Source: Myotis daubentonii (lineage: Eukaryota > Chordata > Mammalia > Chiroptera > Vespertilionidae). From it: 64,000 bases of DNA. The DNA lies in the NCBI RefSeq assembly GCF_963259705.1, contig NC_081846.1, forward strand, positions 87,494,641-87,558,640, given 5' to 3'. The stretch's first letter is position 1; each line of letters starts with the position of its first letter. Below the pieces are notes generated by a model. It was not told the origin of the DNA and searched no databases. It was given only the letters and a program-made list of their open reading frames with translations. A program made the translations under genes and the position numbers. Below are positions 42,284 to 54,360 of this stretch, in pieces.

Positions 42284-42661
42284 CGAGGGGAGAGGTGTGC
42301 CTGGGGAACAGAGGGGAGAGGTGTGCCTGGGGAACCGAGGGGAGAGGTGTGCCTGGGGGAACAGAGGGGAGAGGTGTGCCTGGGGAACAGAGGGGAGAGG
42401 TGTGCCTCGGGGAACAGAGGGGAGAGGTGTGCCTGGGGAACAGAGGGGAGAGGTGTGCCTGGGGAACAGAGGGGAGAGGTGTGCCTGGGGAACAGAGGGG
42501 AGAGGTGTGCCTGGGGAACAGAGGGGAGAGGTGTGCCTGGGGAACAGAGGGGAGAGGTGTGCCTGGGGAACAGAGAGGGGAGAGGTGCGCCTGGGGAACA
42601 GAGGGGAGAGGTGTGCCTGGGGGAACACGAGGGGAGAGGTGCGCCTCGGGGAACAGAGGGG
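42284..42661. repeat. 26-bp G-rich minisatellite M7, ~14 copies, intron 2
   Basis: The unit is GGGGAACAGAGGGGAGAGG plus TGTGCCT, with occasional 1-2-base insertions. G-runs recur twice per unit on the plus strand, a pattern able to form G-quadruplexes. Confidence 0.95.
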
Positions 42662-42769
42662 CAGCTTCCACCCACTGGCCTCTGATCCAGTGGCAAGTCT
42701 GCTCAGGTATTAAGCCTCCTGACCCTCAGACCACAGGATGGGGGCATGTGGGAAGAGCCCACTGGTAGA

Positions 42770-42880
42770 AGGAAGCAGAGGCTCAGAGAGGTTACACTTG
42801 GACAAGCGCGCACAGCAGTCAGTGGCAGAGCCAGGAGCAGAAACTAAATGTTTCCAGAACCTACTGCACTCTTTGCCACA
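42770..42880 (-). mobile_element. MIR SINE fragment
   Basis: GAGGCTCAGAGAGGTTACAC and GTGGCAGAGCCAGGAGCAG, reverse MIR core. Confidence 0.65.
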
Positions 42881-43004
42881 CCCTCCATGGGGGTGTCATT
42901 TGCTGGTCCGAGGACATGTAGTTCTACATGATTGCCAACTTCTCCTTTCTGGAAGTTATTTCTTGCTCAGCGAAGATGCCTATAGCATCTATTTTTCTTA
43001 TTGA

Positions 43005-43200
43005 ATTTATTGGGTGGCATCGGTTATTAACATTATACAGGTTTCAGGTGTGCAATTCTACAATCCATCATCTGTATATTGTATTGTGTGTTCACCACCC
43101 AGCCCAAGTCTCCTTCCATCACCATCGATCCCCACTCTACTGCCCGCAGCATCTGTGACATTGAGAGCACCCCTACCTTCACCATCCCGAGTTAAGATGG
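43005..43200 (-). mobile_element. LINE-1 3' UTR fragment, reverse
   Basis: Contains GGTTTCAGGTGTGCAATTCT, CATCATCTGTATATTGTATT and TGTGTTCACCACCCAG, recognisable mammalian L1 3' UTR text in reverse. Confidence 0.75.
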
Positions 43201-43510
43201 TGTTTCCCTCCTTCCTTCTTCCTTTAGGACCAGCAGTACCGACAAGTCCCAGGATGAGCTTAGACAGAGCACACTGACTCCACCTTCGTGCCTATAAAAC
43301 ACTCGGTTTCCTGCTCTCGGACCGCTGATCTCAACAGTGATCTGAGAGCAAAACGAAATCACTGCAGGAAATCACAGTAAAGCCTGTTCTAATTTCAGAA
43401 CACAAACTGTGGGAAAGAAAGACAAAGGTCAGCTATGCCACTTATGTGCATCATTTCATTTAGTCCTCTCAACAGTCCATAAGGAAAATACATTATTGAC
43501 ACCTTTTTTT

Positions 43511-43550
43511 TAATCCTCACCCAAGGATATGTTTATTTTATTTTACTGAT

Positions 43551-43612
<62 letters not shown>

Positions 43613-43776
43613 TTGATGAGAGAGATACATCGATCGGTTGCCTCCCATAGATGCCCCGACTGGAGGGGGGGCCATCAAACCCACAACCTAGGTATGTGCC
43701 CAGACCAGAAATTGAACCGCCAACCTTTTGGTGTACCAGGACAACACTCCAACCAATTGAGCCACCCAGCCAGGGC
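43511..43776 (-). mobile_element. Ves SINE, reverse, with long (GA)n
   Basis: Reverse tail, a (GA)n run at 43555-43608, AACATTGATGAGAGAGATAC, CATCGATCGGTTGCCTCCC, and the head ending CCAATTGAGCCACCCAGCC. The body TC-repeat has expanded to about 27 dinucleotides. Confidence 0.93.
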
Positions 43777-45192
43777 GACCCCATTATAGATGAAGAAATT
43801 ATGATCCAGAGTGCCTTGCTGAAGATCAAACCTGGGTCTCTCTGACTCCAAGGACTAAACCCTAGCCAAAATACTCCACACAGTGTCTTCTTGCTTCAAA
43901 TATTTACAGAGTCTATCTATTTCATTCCTCCTGAATTTCTTGATATTCACTTTATTGCATGACCCTCGTCCACACACCTAAACCCTCCCCCCTTCCCTTA
44001 AGGCTCAAATCCTTATGACCCATGATCTTAGTTCTCTGAACCAAGAAGTGCTATGTGGATATGTAACTACACTGTGGCATAAGGTTTGATATTCGTTTCC
44101 TTCTGAAAAACTCATCTCCACGAAACACATGTTCCTAAACCAATTAAAAGACTCTGAAGGTCACAGTACCAAAACCATGTCATTTTTTTCATGGAGATAA
44201 ACAGACCAATGGGGATGGGGGAAGAGTTCACAAATACATTTTCAGATACTTGGAAACTTGATCTATGACAGTGAGAAAAAAGACAGCTTTTCAAAGGTGC
44301 AGGATGACTGGTTATCCATATGGAAAAATCCCTACCTCACACCATATATAATACATTCATTCCAGTCTACAGGCATATCCTAAAGCAGAACTTGCTGTGC
44401 ACCGGGAAACAGGCAAAAATGCTCATCACAGGGAGAAACTGTCAATAACCTACAGATTCAGCAATAAAAAGAGAGAGATGTTAATTCTATTATTTAACTT
44501 GGAATAGAATAGCAAATGGCACTTTTAATAAACAACATGGACAAATCTCAGAAACATAATATTAAACAAAAAAGCTATATGGTGATATACATATAAATAA
44601 CTTGTATAAAGTTTGAAGACATGCAAAACAATACTATTTATTTTTAGGGCTGACTATGCAAAGAGTAAAAATTTACGAATGTGCACTCAATCTCAAACCA
44701 ACACCAACTTCACAAATTGGTTTTGCTTCTGGGGAAGAGGGAAGGCAACAAATGAGAAAAAAGTAAAAATCAGAAGCAAGTTTGGCAAGGTTGAAAAAAC
44801 TGTGTTGAGCATGATTATTTGTTCTCTTATTCTCTGTAATCAATTGATCTGAAAGTAAAATATTTCCATCACACACACAACCATGGAGTGGGGAGGAATG
44901 CTGGAGCCAGTCCTCGCTCTGTACTGCTTTCTGTTCAGCAGCCCTTGTACACCCCACCCCACCCCACCCTCTGTGCCAGGGACATGCTAGGCACAATCCC
45001 AAGATGCTGCCATAGGGTGCAGGGTGACTGACTGTCCCACTCACTCACACACCACCTCACAATTTTGCCAATGAAATTAGAAACAACCTGCAACATGAAG
45101 AGCCTCTTTTATTTAATCAACTCACTTTTTAAACTTAATTTTTTAAGTGTATATCATTCCTGCAAATACAAAATCAAAATCATATACCATAG
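43777..45192. other. Intron 2, AT-rich sequence, no gene
   Basis: AT-rich sequence, in part resembling ancient L1 3' ends (for example ~44500-44660). No intact frame or RNA gene recognised. Confidence 0.4.
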
Positions 45193-45410
45193 CCCTAACC
45201 AGTTTGGCTCAGTGGATAGAGCATCGGCCTGTGGACTGAAGGGTCCCGGGATTCGGTTCCCCATCAGGGCACATGCCCGGGTCGTGGCCTCAATCCCCAG
45301 TAGGGGATGTGCCAGAGGCAGCCATTTCATGATTCATTGATATTTCTATCTCTCTCTCTCCCTCTCCTTTCCTCTCTGAATCAATAAAAATATATATATA
45401 TCAAAAAAAG
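45193..45410 (+). mobile_element. Ves SINE
   Basis: Head CCCTAACCAGTTTGGCTCAG, B-box GGATTCGGTTCC, GAGGCAGCCATTTCATG, AATCAATAAAAATATAT tail. Confidence 0.92.
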
Positions 45411-46339
45411 AAACGAAAAAACAATAAAAACATGAAAATGACACATTAAAAAATATATATCATAGATAAACAGTAATTGTAAAAATTATATAGATATGCA
45501 ACAAAAGATGTTCTTCTCCGTGCCCCCAAAATTACCTTGGGAACCTGGTCAACACCCAGGTGTGGGGCCTGGGCTCACATCTGGACCCACCACTTACTAT
45601 TGGCTCCATTTGTGAGCACTAGCTTCCACGTCTCGAAAAAGCGGATGGTGTCGGTACTTAAACGCAGAGGTGTGGGAGGACTGAAGGTGCGTCCAGCCCC
45701 GCAAGGCTGGCACACAGAGTCCTTGGCCTCAAAGCTTTCACTATCTCTGGCCCCACCCTCTACTTTGGAAATGTGAAAGGCCTTTAAAGCAGAGAAGGAG
45801 AATGGGCACCAGGTGATGTAAACCATCCTCCAAGGCCACCAGCCCAGCCCAGAGGGGGAGGGCCTGGAGCACCAGAGGGAGGTGGCCACACGTTTTCGCC
45901 CACCTCCCCACTCCCACCAGCAATGCCCAGAGCCCTGCCCCGCCAGCTCAGCACTCCATCCTTAATCCTCGGCAGAGGTGGGCTCCTCCGCTGGCCACAA
46001 CCCTGGCAGAATGGCTTGGATCCAGACCAAAGGGCCCTGAACATTTGCAAGGGTGGAATTTCCCTCTACCCCAACCCTTGGCCTGAGCTCGGCCTCCACT
46101 TGTCCCCTTCCTTACCTCCACCCCACACAGAAATGGGGGGGGGCCACGGCGTTGGGGGGCAATGAGAATAAGGGACGGAAGAGAAAAGGTTTCCAAGGAA
46201 CATGAAACGAAACTCACACATACAGCACTCTACACTGTGCCTGCCCAGGGAGGAGCTCAGCTCACCTTTGCTTCCTCTCTCTTCCTTCACGCAACCACAC
46301 ATGTAACATCTGGCCCGGCATCAGCAGTCTCCCCGCAAA

Positions 46340-46490
46340 GGCCGGACAGTAACATTTTCAGCCTGCGGGCCACAGCTCTCTGTCACAACTATTGAACTCC
46401 ACCACAGAAACAAGGAAGCAGCCACAGACAGTCTGTGAGTGAATGGGCCTGGCTGTGTTCCAATAAAACTTTATTTGAATTTTCACAGGA
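46340..46490. mobile_element. Ancient hAT-Charlie-like fragment
   Basis: Contains GCGGGCCACAGCTCTCTGTC and CTGTGTTCCAATAAAACTTT, text shared with old mammalian hAT-Charlie MITEs. The termini are lost. Subfamily not assigned. Confidence 0.6.
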
Positions 46491-46499
46491 TGTTCAAGC

Positions 46500-48029
46500 T
46501 TCCTCTCAACTTCTCTGGGCACTTTCCACTTTCTCCTCGGCTCTCCGCATGACGGCTATGCTGTAGCTCCCCAACCGGACTGGAAGCCCTCCAGGCCCAC
46601 GTACCGGTTCACCTGAACCCATGTGCACACTCACACCAGCCCCTGTACAGTACTGGCATGTGACAGGCCTGTAACTGACGGTGGCAGAATTTGATATAAA
46701 TTCCCTAAAGCCAACAGCGGAGCTGGAACTAAGCCAAACGAGCAGAGCATGAAAAGATGCTCCGCCTCCTAACAGTCACAGACATGCCAAGTGCAGGCAG
46801 TGCCACGCCAGCCTCGGCGGCAGCGAACTGCTCGCCCTCCGGGACAAAAGATGGGGAGCGGCCTTCACACCTGCTGGAGCGGGAGACAGCGCATCACGGC
46901 CCATTGGGCATTTTGACAGCCATCAACACTGCGGACACCAACAGCCTGAGACCTAACTATGCCATCCAAGAAGTGCGGAATAATACGTACGCAGTGTGAT
47001 TGTACTTCTATTTAAAATGTTATACACATGCCCTTATATTTGTGAGTCTGACAGTGGATCAAGAATACTTCCCTTTTAAATTATATACATTTTCAGCATC
47101 AACTTTTTAAAAACTAGGAATATATTACATATGAATTTAAAAAAGGGGGGGTAGGTGTTCATTCCACTCCAAGCATGTAACAGGTGTCCACAGGGGCAAT
47201 GGCTGGTACCTAGAGCCCATCACACAGGTGGGCACTTGGGGTAAAACAGTCTGCATTTCATCAATAAAACACCAAACACACGCAACTGAAGTCAGACAGA
47301 GAGAGGTCCTTCAGCCCAGCCTCTCTCTGGGGGCCACCCTGAGGACCCACAAGCACACTACGACTGTGCCATTTTAGAAGTGAGGACACCAAGGCCCAGG
47401 GCAGGAGTGCTGTGCCCCAGTCGGCAGTGAAGACAGCACAGCCTGTGGCCTGGTCCGGGACAAGAGGGAGAGAGGATGTGACGTCAGGTCAGACAGGGCT
47501 GAGCCAGACCCTCCGCGTCCTGGCAAGTTCAGGAACTTCTCTGCAGCTCACGCTCCGCATCTGCAAAATGTTCCTCGCAGGCAGCTGTGAGGATCAGACG
47601 AGACAACGTACTCAGCCTGGCCTGTAACAGGCCCTCAGCAAGTGCCAGTCACACCTGCCTCTTCCAAACAACAAGCCTCACATGCTCCCCCTGCGCTGAG
47701 CCCCGCCCGCCCAGGCCCAGGCACTGTACTCCGGCCCTGCTGCCCAAGGCCATCCAAGGTCACACAGCCAGGAGGAAGCCGAACTAGGACATGCCCCCAG
47801 GCTGGATGCCTCAACCCTCACCCGGAAGGGGCTTGGGGCAGAGGGGGAGATGGGTGGCTGGGGGAGGGCTTCTAGGCCTGAGGTAGGGAGGTGGGGGCGC
47901 CCATACCGCTGCGGCTGCCTCCCGGGCCGTGCCCAGCGGGCTCTCCCTCGGAGTGGCTCTGCCCAGCAAGCGGAACCCAGGGCAGGGCCTCCCGCCCGGA
48001 TCACAATGTTCCCAAGAACAGGAGGCAAT
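46500..48029. other. Intron 2, mostly single-copy, MIR remnants
   Basis: MIR-like pieces lie near 47340-47410 and 47500-47650 (CTGCAAAATGTTCCTCGCAG, AACAGGCCCTCAGCAAGTG). No exon matching the missing TFCP2L1 N-terminus (ALPIFKQEE or CAATSPAVKLH) was found. Confidence 0.5.
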
Positions 48030-48130
48030 TCCTGGCCGGCCAAGACTGACAGGTTGTTTACTTTCCAGCAGTTACTGCTTCGGGTGATTAATGCCACATA
48101 AAGCATGATGGAGGCCACCATCGCCTCAGA
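48030..48130. promoter_or_regulatory. Candidate conserved intronic element
   Basis: Unique sequence with a perfect forkhead-type TGTTTAC core (48055-48061), a GGTGATTAATGCC homeodomain-like site and a palindrome-like GATGGAGGCCACCATC. Function is inferred only. Confidence 0.25.
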
Positions 48131-48489
48131 GAAAGGAGGGCTGGGCGCCAGCAGCCCTGCCCTGAGGGCAGACAGAGAGCATAACGCTGCGCACTGTCCA
48201 GCACATGTGGCTCGTCCGGTCACTTGCATATGTGCACGTGTGTGGACAGAGCACCCCACGCAGGCATGAGCTTCAGGGAGAAGGCTCCGCCGCCACAGGC
48301 CCAAGCCCAGTCCTGAGGGCCGACCACCGGCGACCTCGGGTGAGGCGCTTCCCTCTCGCAAACACAGACGGCAGGCCCAGGCCTCTGCCTGGCACTCAGC
48401 GGATCTCCGGTAAATACCAGTCCTTGGCAGGTGGTGGGCATGTGTGCGGACGCACAGAAGTCGGAGTCAGTCACGTCCTGCAGACACGT

Positions 48490-48644
48490 TAGAGAAACAC
48501 ATCGATTGGCTTTCTCCCACACGTGCCCGACAGGGGCTGGGGTCTGAACCTGAAACCCAGGCACATGTCCTTGACTGGAATCGAACCAGTGACCCTTCGG
48601 TGCACAGGCCGACTCTGTAACCGCCAAGCACGTCCTGCCAGGGC
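48490..48644 (-). mobile_element. Ves SINE, reverse, truncated
   Basis: Reverse body AACACATCGATTGGCTTTCT and head with GGAATCGAACCAGTGACCC (reverse B-box) ending CCTGCCAGGGC. The A-tail part is missing. Confidence 0.85.
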
Positions 48645-49974
48645 CTCGGTACTATTTGACACTTTTCTTTCAGTCAAAAATTATTCTCTTTTTCTTTCCC
48701 CAAATGCCCCAGATTCGCAAGCCGCAGCCAGAACTGTAGAGAGTAAAGGTGGGGGCCCAGCAGGTGGCGAGCTCGGAGCTCAGGCGCACTGCGGGGATTC
48801 CGAATCAGGGGCCTCGGACCCCAGTGGGTCAGCATTCTAAACACTGATTTGCTGTTGGTGCTGTGAATGGAATCTCCTTTTCCTATTTTATTTTATATGT
48901 GGCTGTTGCTGGCTCACAGGAAATTCACTAATTTTTCATGTGGTACTTGTACCCAGCTACATTGCTGTACTCAAGCCTATGAAACCGCTGACCGGCCCAT
49001 TTCGAATTACAGTTCCATCCAATGCAATGGTTTTCACAGGTCAATAAGCAAAAAGGCAACAGAAGAAAAAAGGCAATGGATACAAGAAAGGCATGTAAAC
49101 ATCTGAGAAGATGCTCAATTTCACTCCTGTGGTTAAAAATGACATAAATGCAAATGAAAATAAAGTGCTAATTTTCTGTGTGCATATTAGAAAAGGTTGA
49201 CAGGTGGTGGGATGTGAAAGCCTAAGTTAGTAGGACAAAGGACAGTGAAGAGAGAAAACCAAATCTCTGCATAAGCTCAGGACTGGACTCACTCGGGCAC
49301 CTCCCTCCAGCCGGGAACCACGTCCGGGGCTGAGGCACTCACACGCCCTGATGGGCCAGACCTTAGAGGTGGGAGCCTGACCGCCTGGTTGCTCTCCTCC
49401 CAGCCGCCACCATCAGGCCCCAGGCCATCACTTTCTGTCTTAGCCACTGGTAAGCTAGGTAAGGGGCAGTCACTGTCAGGGTACACAGGCGTCAGTCTAG
49501 CCTGAGACAACCACAGCCTCCTCCGCCGTCCCCCCAGCCTCCCAGGAGAGTGGACGCCTATGGCCACCTCAGGGAACGGCTCCACCACTAGCCCTGCTTC
49601 CAGAGCGGAGAAGGGGCGGGTGGGTGCAGCCATGCTTACACAGGGCCCGCCAGGCCAACAGCCCCTCCCTGGGAGTGTGGGGTTGGGAGCGGGGAAGAGA
49701 GTGCCAGGCTCTCCAGGTGTTGAGCTGTTAATGGCCTGGCTGTCAGCCCTCTGGCCACTGAGGCGGGGGAGCTGGTGGGAAGAGAGAGCAGAAGGGGATC
49801 CCCAGCAAGAAACAGAGAAGGGGGTCCGAGAATCCTCCCGGCGTCTGAGCCTCTGGGTTCGGTTTACCCCGAGGCCCGCTGCACCCCGCCTGGAGGCCCC
49901 CACTCCGTGTGCTGCCAGCAGTGGCAGTGTGGCCAGCAGAAGAGGTCTCTGTCACTCGTCCTTCCTCCGTCAGG
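48645..49974. other. Intron 2, no gene recognised
   Basis: Mixed sequence with a GC-rich segment at ~49290-49970. Open frames there (up to 204 codons) match no family I know and do not look codon-selected. Confidence 0.45.
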
Positions 49975-50370
49975 ACGGACAATACCTAGTGCTGGGTGTG
50001 GACAAACGGGAACCCCCATACACCAATAGGATGCAAAGTGCTGCAGCCACTTCAGAAAACAGTCTGGCAGCTCCTCAGAACATTGAATAGAGTGACCATG
50101 TGACCCAGAGGTTGCACTCCTAGGGCTACACACAAGAGAAACGAGAGCACCGGGCCACCAAAACTAGTGCATAACGCTCACAGCAACATCTTCATCATGG
50201 CCGAAAAGTGGGAACCAGCCAGCTGTCCCTCACCTGAAGAATGAATAAATAAAACGAGGCTCACCCAACCCCGGAGTGCTCCTGGGCAAGGAAGAGGAGG
50301 AGCTCTGATGCACCCTCAGGTGGTGCTGAGCGAAGGAGTCAGACACAGACCTTTTGCGGGCGCGTCTATA
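49975..50370 (+). mobile_element. Old LINE-1 fragment
   Basis: Segments such as CCACTTCAGAAAACAGTCTGG and AACATCTTCATCATGGCCGA are diverged versions of the L1 3' region seen at 3120-3300. Confidence 0.65.
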
Positions 50371-50533
50371 TGGAATGCGCAGCTCACAGGGCCAATGCAG
50401 GAGCACCTGTCCTCCCTGTGGCCTCTATAGACTCCAGAGCTGTGCACACCTGGCTCACGCCTGGCCCCGCCTCAGTATGTCAACTGACCCCGGAGCCTTC
50501 CACCTTTACTGGGCTGCCCCTCTCCTCCTAGGA

Positions 50534-51060
50534 CAGGGGTGGGCAACCTTTTTGTGAGTGCGTGCCAAAACCAGCAAAATCTCTCACTCAAAATTCTTCT
50601 GTGTGCCAACCCTAATTTTTTGAGAACATGTTACGCCTACTTGATATCTCTTAAGGTGTACGTATGTGAGGAACCTTGAAGAAATGACAAAATTCATTCG
50701 AGCGACAAAAACACAGTATACGATGATGAAAAATACATTTATTTTTTAATGCATACATGTACACTGATAGTCCGACAGAAAACTTTATGACTCCATTTGA
50801 TATTATCAGTGGGACTTTTGCTGCTGCATCACTGATGACAGAGATTTTACATCAGGTTTATATTTCGTGACCTTCAGAGAGATGCACGAGCTACTACTTT
50901 CATCCGTCAGGCTACTCCTATTATGAGACTTAACAAAATTCATCACTGAGAACAAAGATTCACAATTGTAAATGGAAAATTTTAAGAGAGGGTTTCCCAT
51001 GCCAGCAAAAGTTACTGGCATGCCATGTTTGGCACGCGTGCCAGGGGTTGCCCACCCCTG
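50534..51060 (-). mobile_element. hAT transposon deletion derivative (527 bp)
   Basis: The inverted ends are CAGGGGTGGGCAACC and GGTTGCCCACCCCTG. The perfect 8-bp target duplication TCCTAGGA lies at 50526-50533 and 51061-51068. The interior keeps the 3' end of a transposase gene on the minus strand, so it derives from an autonomous hAT by internal deletion. Confidence 0.94.
50806..51021 (-). pseudogene. hAT transposase C-terminal remnant
   Basis: The ~71-residue frame has CESLFSVMNFVKSHNRSSLT followed by LKVTKYKPDVKSL, matching the hAT C-terminal dimerisation-domain pattern (C-E-x-L-F-S-x-M-N-F-x-K-S). The N-terminal BED zinc finger and catalytic core are deleted. It cannot transpose by itself. 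Confidence 0.8.
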
Positions 51061-51068
51061 TCCTAGGA

Positions 51069-52677
51069 AAAGAAGGGGTTGTAGAGATCACAGTATCTAC
51101 CTGTGCAGAATGGCTACTTTCACACACAGCAAAATGTGTTAAAGCAGCCACTTCCTCACTCAGAGCGGCTGATCTGCATACATGCTTCTAAGCAATATTT
51201 CTACCACAATTCCTCAGCCCCGGAGACCAGCCTCAGATCCACTTACACAGAGTCAAGTGGTTTTTTCCTACCCTAACCTTCTTGCTGCTCCCTTCCCCTC
51301 CAAACACCCCAAGAAAATAGCCAAACTTAACTGCAGAAGAGAAATAACTTTTATTAAGACCCATGGATATACCTGGCATTAAATACTGTCTTTCTACAAT
51401 GAACCACACAAATGATGACCCTTTCTATGTGTGCAGTGACCAAAGCAAAGTTGATTAAACCTGGTCCCAGTCCTCTAGCTCCACTGATGGCCTGTGCTGG
51501 ACGCCAGGAACTTGCTGGTTTAGGGGCTGGGCACTCCCAAGGTTCCAGGCTGCCAGCTGCACCCCACAAGAGATAGAGCCATGTGCCACCTGGAAGCAGG
51601 GGGGCAACGTGACAGCCACAGACACGTCCGTGCAGCGCTCCCACGAGGCTGTGTAAATTATGGCACAGGCTCCAGTCTGCCTGAGTTTCCCTGAAAATTT
51701 GGAGGGCGCTGTTCTGATTATTTTAACAGTAAAAAGCCAAGGTACTTTGCAGAACAGTGAGCGAGCTTAAAACAGTGTCCGTCCAGACTGAAGTCTGTAA
51801 CATCGGTGAGCAGACGGGATGCTCTACAGTGGCCATCAAAGCCTGAGCCCCAACAGTGGGGGCCACGCCTCGGTCGCTGCAAACTCCGTGTGGGCAGCAT
51901 TTAGTAAAGATGAGAGCAGGGCCTCCTCTAAATTGTCATTCATGGAGCAATGATGGCTCGTCTGGAAGGACAGACCTGGACCCTCAGGGCATCAAGATCC
52001 TTTTAGTCCCGAGGAGGTCAGACACATCTGAGAGACATCTCAGAAGAACTCCCAACGACATCCGATGGAAACGGTGGGTGGTTCTGACGACAGTCCGCTT
52101 CGGGAAAGCCACAGCTGCCTGCCCCAGGAGAGGACAGGAGAGGAGGGAGCCGAGGAAGAGAAGTGCTCGAACACTTCATCCCATGGGGGAGCAGGAGGGC
52201 AGGGTAAAGAGCAATGAGGACCCTGACTGACACGGCGCTACAGTGACCAACGCGCTGCTTTCAGCTAGAAAAGATGGCACGAATGATGGCCACTGGGCAT
52301 CAGATAAACAAGTTTTAGTAATTATGATTTTTAACATACTATTTCCAGAACATGGATGGTTTTAACATAATTCTTAAGAATATATCATTCCCAGTTCATT
52401 GTACCATCTGGAATTGTAAGTATTGTATTTTAACGGAATTAATTGGTCTACTATTAAAACATAATTGAAATCTGACATGACCAGGAAGAGACCTTTGAAA
52501 CACTGATTTCTCATTTCTACATTCTATGAGCTGTAATAAGCAATGTGTACAAGTCACCTCAGATTTATGTCAATAAATGCTGACTGGTTTTAAAACACAA
52601 CAAAGAAACCAAGAAACCCAATCAATGACAACCACAGCCCGGCTACACTGTTAGTATTTTTATTAGTTATTAGTTTA
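51069..52677. other. Intron 2, no gene recognised
   Basis: Apparently single-copy sequence. A minus-strand stretch at ~51345-51640 ends in AATAAAAGTTATTTCTC and resembles a 3' UTR end. I cannot assign it to a gene. Confidence 0.4.
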
Positions 52678-53091
52678 CTAGAGGCCCGGTGCACAAAATT
52701 CATGCACTGGACGAGGGGAGGGTTGTCCGACTGCCCATTTAGGCCTGATCCCTGTGGTCAGTGGGACATCCCTCTCACAATCCAGGACTGCTGGCTCCCA
52801 ACCGCTCACCTGCCTGCCTTCCTGATTGCCCCTAACTGCTTCTGCCTGCCAGCCTGATCACCCCCTAACCACTCCCCTGCCAGCCTGATCAATGCCTAAC
52901 TGCTCCTCTGCTAGCCCGATTGCCCCCAACTGCCCTCCCTTGCCAGCCCAGTCACCCCCAACTGCCTTTCCCTGCAGGCCTGGTCCCCACCAACTGCCCT
53001 CCCCTGCTGGCCATCTTTGACCACATGGGGGTGGCCATCTTGTGTGTTGGAGTGATGGTCAATTTGCATATTACCTCTTTATTATCTAGGA
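52678..53091 (-). mobile_element. Helitron (HeliBat-type), reverse
   Basis: Left end CTAGAGGCCCGGTGCACAAA is the reversed 3' hairpin and CTRR terminus. The right end AATTTGCATATTACCTCTTT through ATTATCTAGGA is the reversed 5' end. The interior has tandem CCTGCCAGCCTGATCACC-like units. Non-coding. Confidence 0.9.
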
Positions 53092-53589
53092 TTAACTCAT
53101 AGATTAATTATGAGGACCTGACATTAGGAAAAGCATCTATCTCTGACTTTGTTTTCCTTTTAACTAACCTCTGTGATGTGGTTTATAAAGTTCTTCACCG
53201 AGTAAGCAATTCCAGAGTTTATGTTGCCAAAATAAAATATCCTTGCATGGCACGAACAAACCAAACAACACCATGTCTCATTTAATTCTCAAGGCAAGGC
53301 CTCAGGTGGGTGTTGTGTCTATTTCACAAAACACACAGGTTGCCAGGTCCTGTAACTTGGGAGAGAAGAGCGAGCCGGAATGGAGCCTGGGTGTATCCAA
53401 ACCCACAATTCCTGCCTCTGACCCCCACCCAGTCTCTAAGAAAGAAGATTAATGCTATCTTCCAAGTCAGTGTCACCAACAGGGAGAAAGACTTCTTAAA
53501 ACTTCACAGCCCAGGCTGCATGAAAGGCTCTACCTCGTGCTTCTATGGCTGCCAGGATTCTACCACGTGAGGCTCTCCCATCAGTAAGT

Positions 53590-54150
53590 TACTATGGGAC
53601 CATGTGTAAAGCAGTGGAGTAGGGTTCCTACCTCATTCCTTACACACCAAAATGAATGGCACAGCAGTAAAGACTTCAGAAGAAAAAGCTTTAACAAACA
53701 GGTGAATATTATTAAAATCTTAAAGTGAAGAAGGCTTTCCTAAATGGACATGTAACACAAAAAACTTTAAGGTAAAAATCCAATAAACCTGATCACATGA
53801 AATGTATAAAAATTTTTATTATGTAAAAGAGCAAGCAAACAACAAGAAAATGTGGAAACATATTTCTAACACATTAGCACAAACATGCAGAGGGCTCTTA
53901 TAAAAAAGTAAGAACAGAATGAAAATCCCATCTGAAATATGGGTAAATCACATGGAAGGTTAAAGGAATAGAAACAATCAAATAAAACATGAAATTGAGG
54001 AAATAAAATTGAGGAAATAAACTATTAAAAAAGGAATACTTTAGATTTTCCCCACTAATCACCAAAGGTTAAAGAGTGTTCACAAAGGCATAGAAAAATA
54101 GACATTCTTCACTCATTCAAAAAAGTTACATATGTGCTAGGACTAGCAGT
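53590..54150 (+). mobile_element. Ancient LINE-1-like fragment
   Basis: AT-rich text with TAAAAATCCAATAAACCTGA and GGAAACATATTTCTAACACA, consistent with a degraded L1 ORF2 3' region. Many stops. Confidence 0.5.
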
Positions 54151-54194
54151 GAACAAGATACTCAAGGTATCCGCCTTCAAGAAGTGATATTCCA

Positions 54195-54360
54195 GACTTG
54201 GCTGGGTGGCTGGCTCATTGGTTTGAGCAACGTCCTGAACACCAAAAAGGTTGCTGGTTTGATCCCCAGGCGAGGTACGTACAGGAGGCAACCAATTGAT
54301 GCTCCCCCCCCCAGCCCCCCCCCCCCGCCCCTTTTCTTTCTAAAAATCAACTAAAAAGCC
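54195..54360 (+). mobile_element. Ves SINE, older subfamily
   Basis: Head TTGGCTGGGTGGCTGGCTCA, GCTGGTTTGATCCCC B-box, GGAGGCAACCAATTGATG, then a C-run replacing the CT-rich body. Confidence 0.8.

Noticed and set aside
49289..49903. 204-codon GC-rich frame on the minus strand
   Set aside because: It has low-complexity composition, no recognised domain and an overlapping open frame on the other strand. No splice context links it to TFCP2L1.
51345..51640. Possible processed pseudogene or lncRNA 3' end (minus strand AATAAAAGTTATTTC)
   Set aside because: No coding similarity, poly(A) tract or target duplication was seen, so it cannot be supported from sequence alone.
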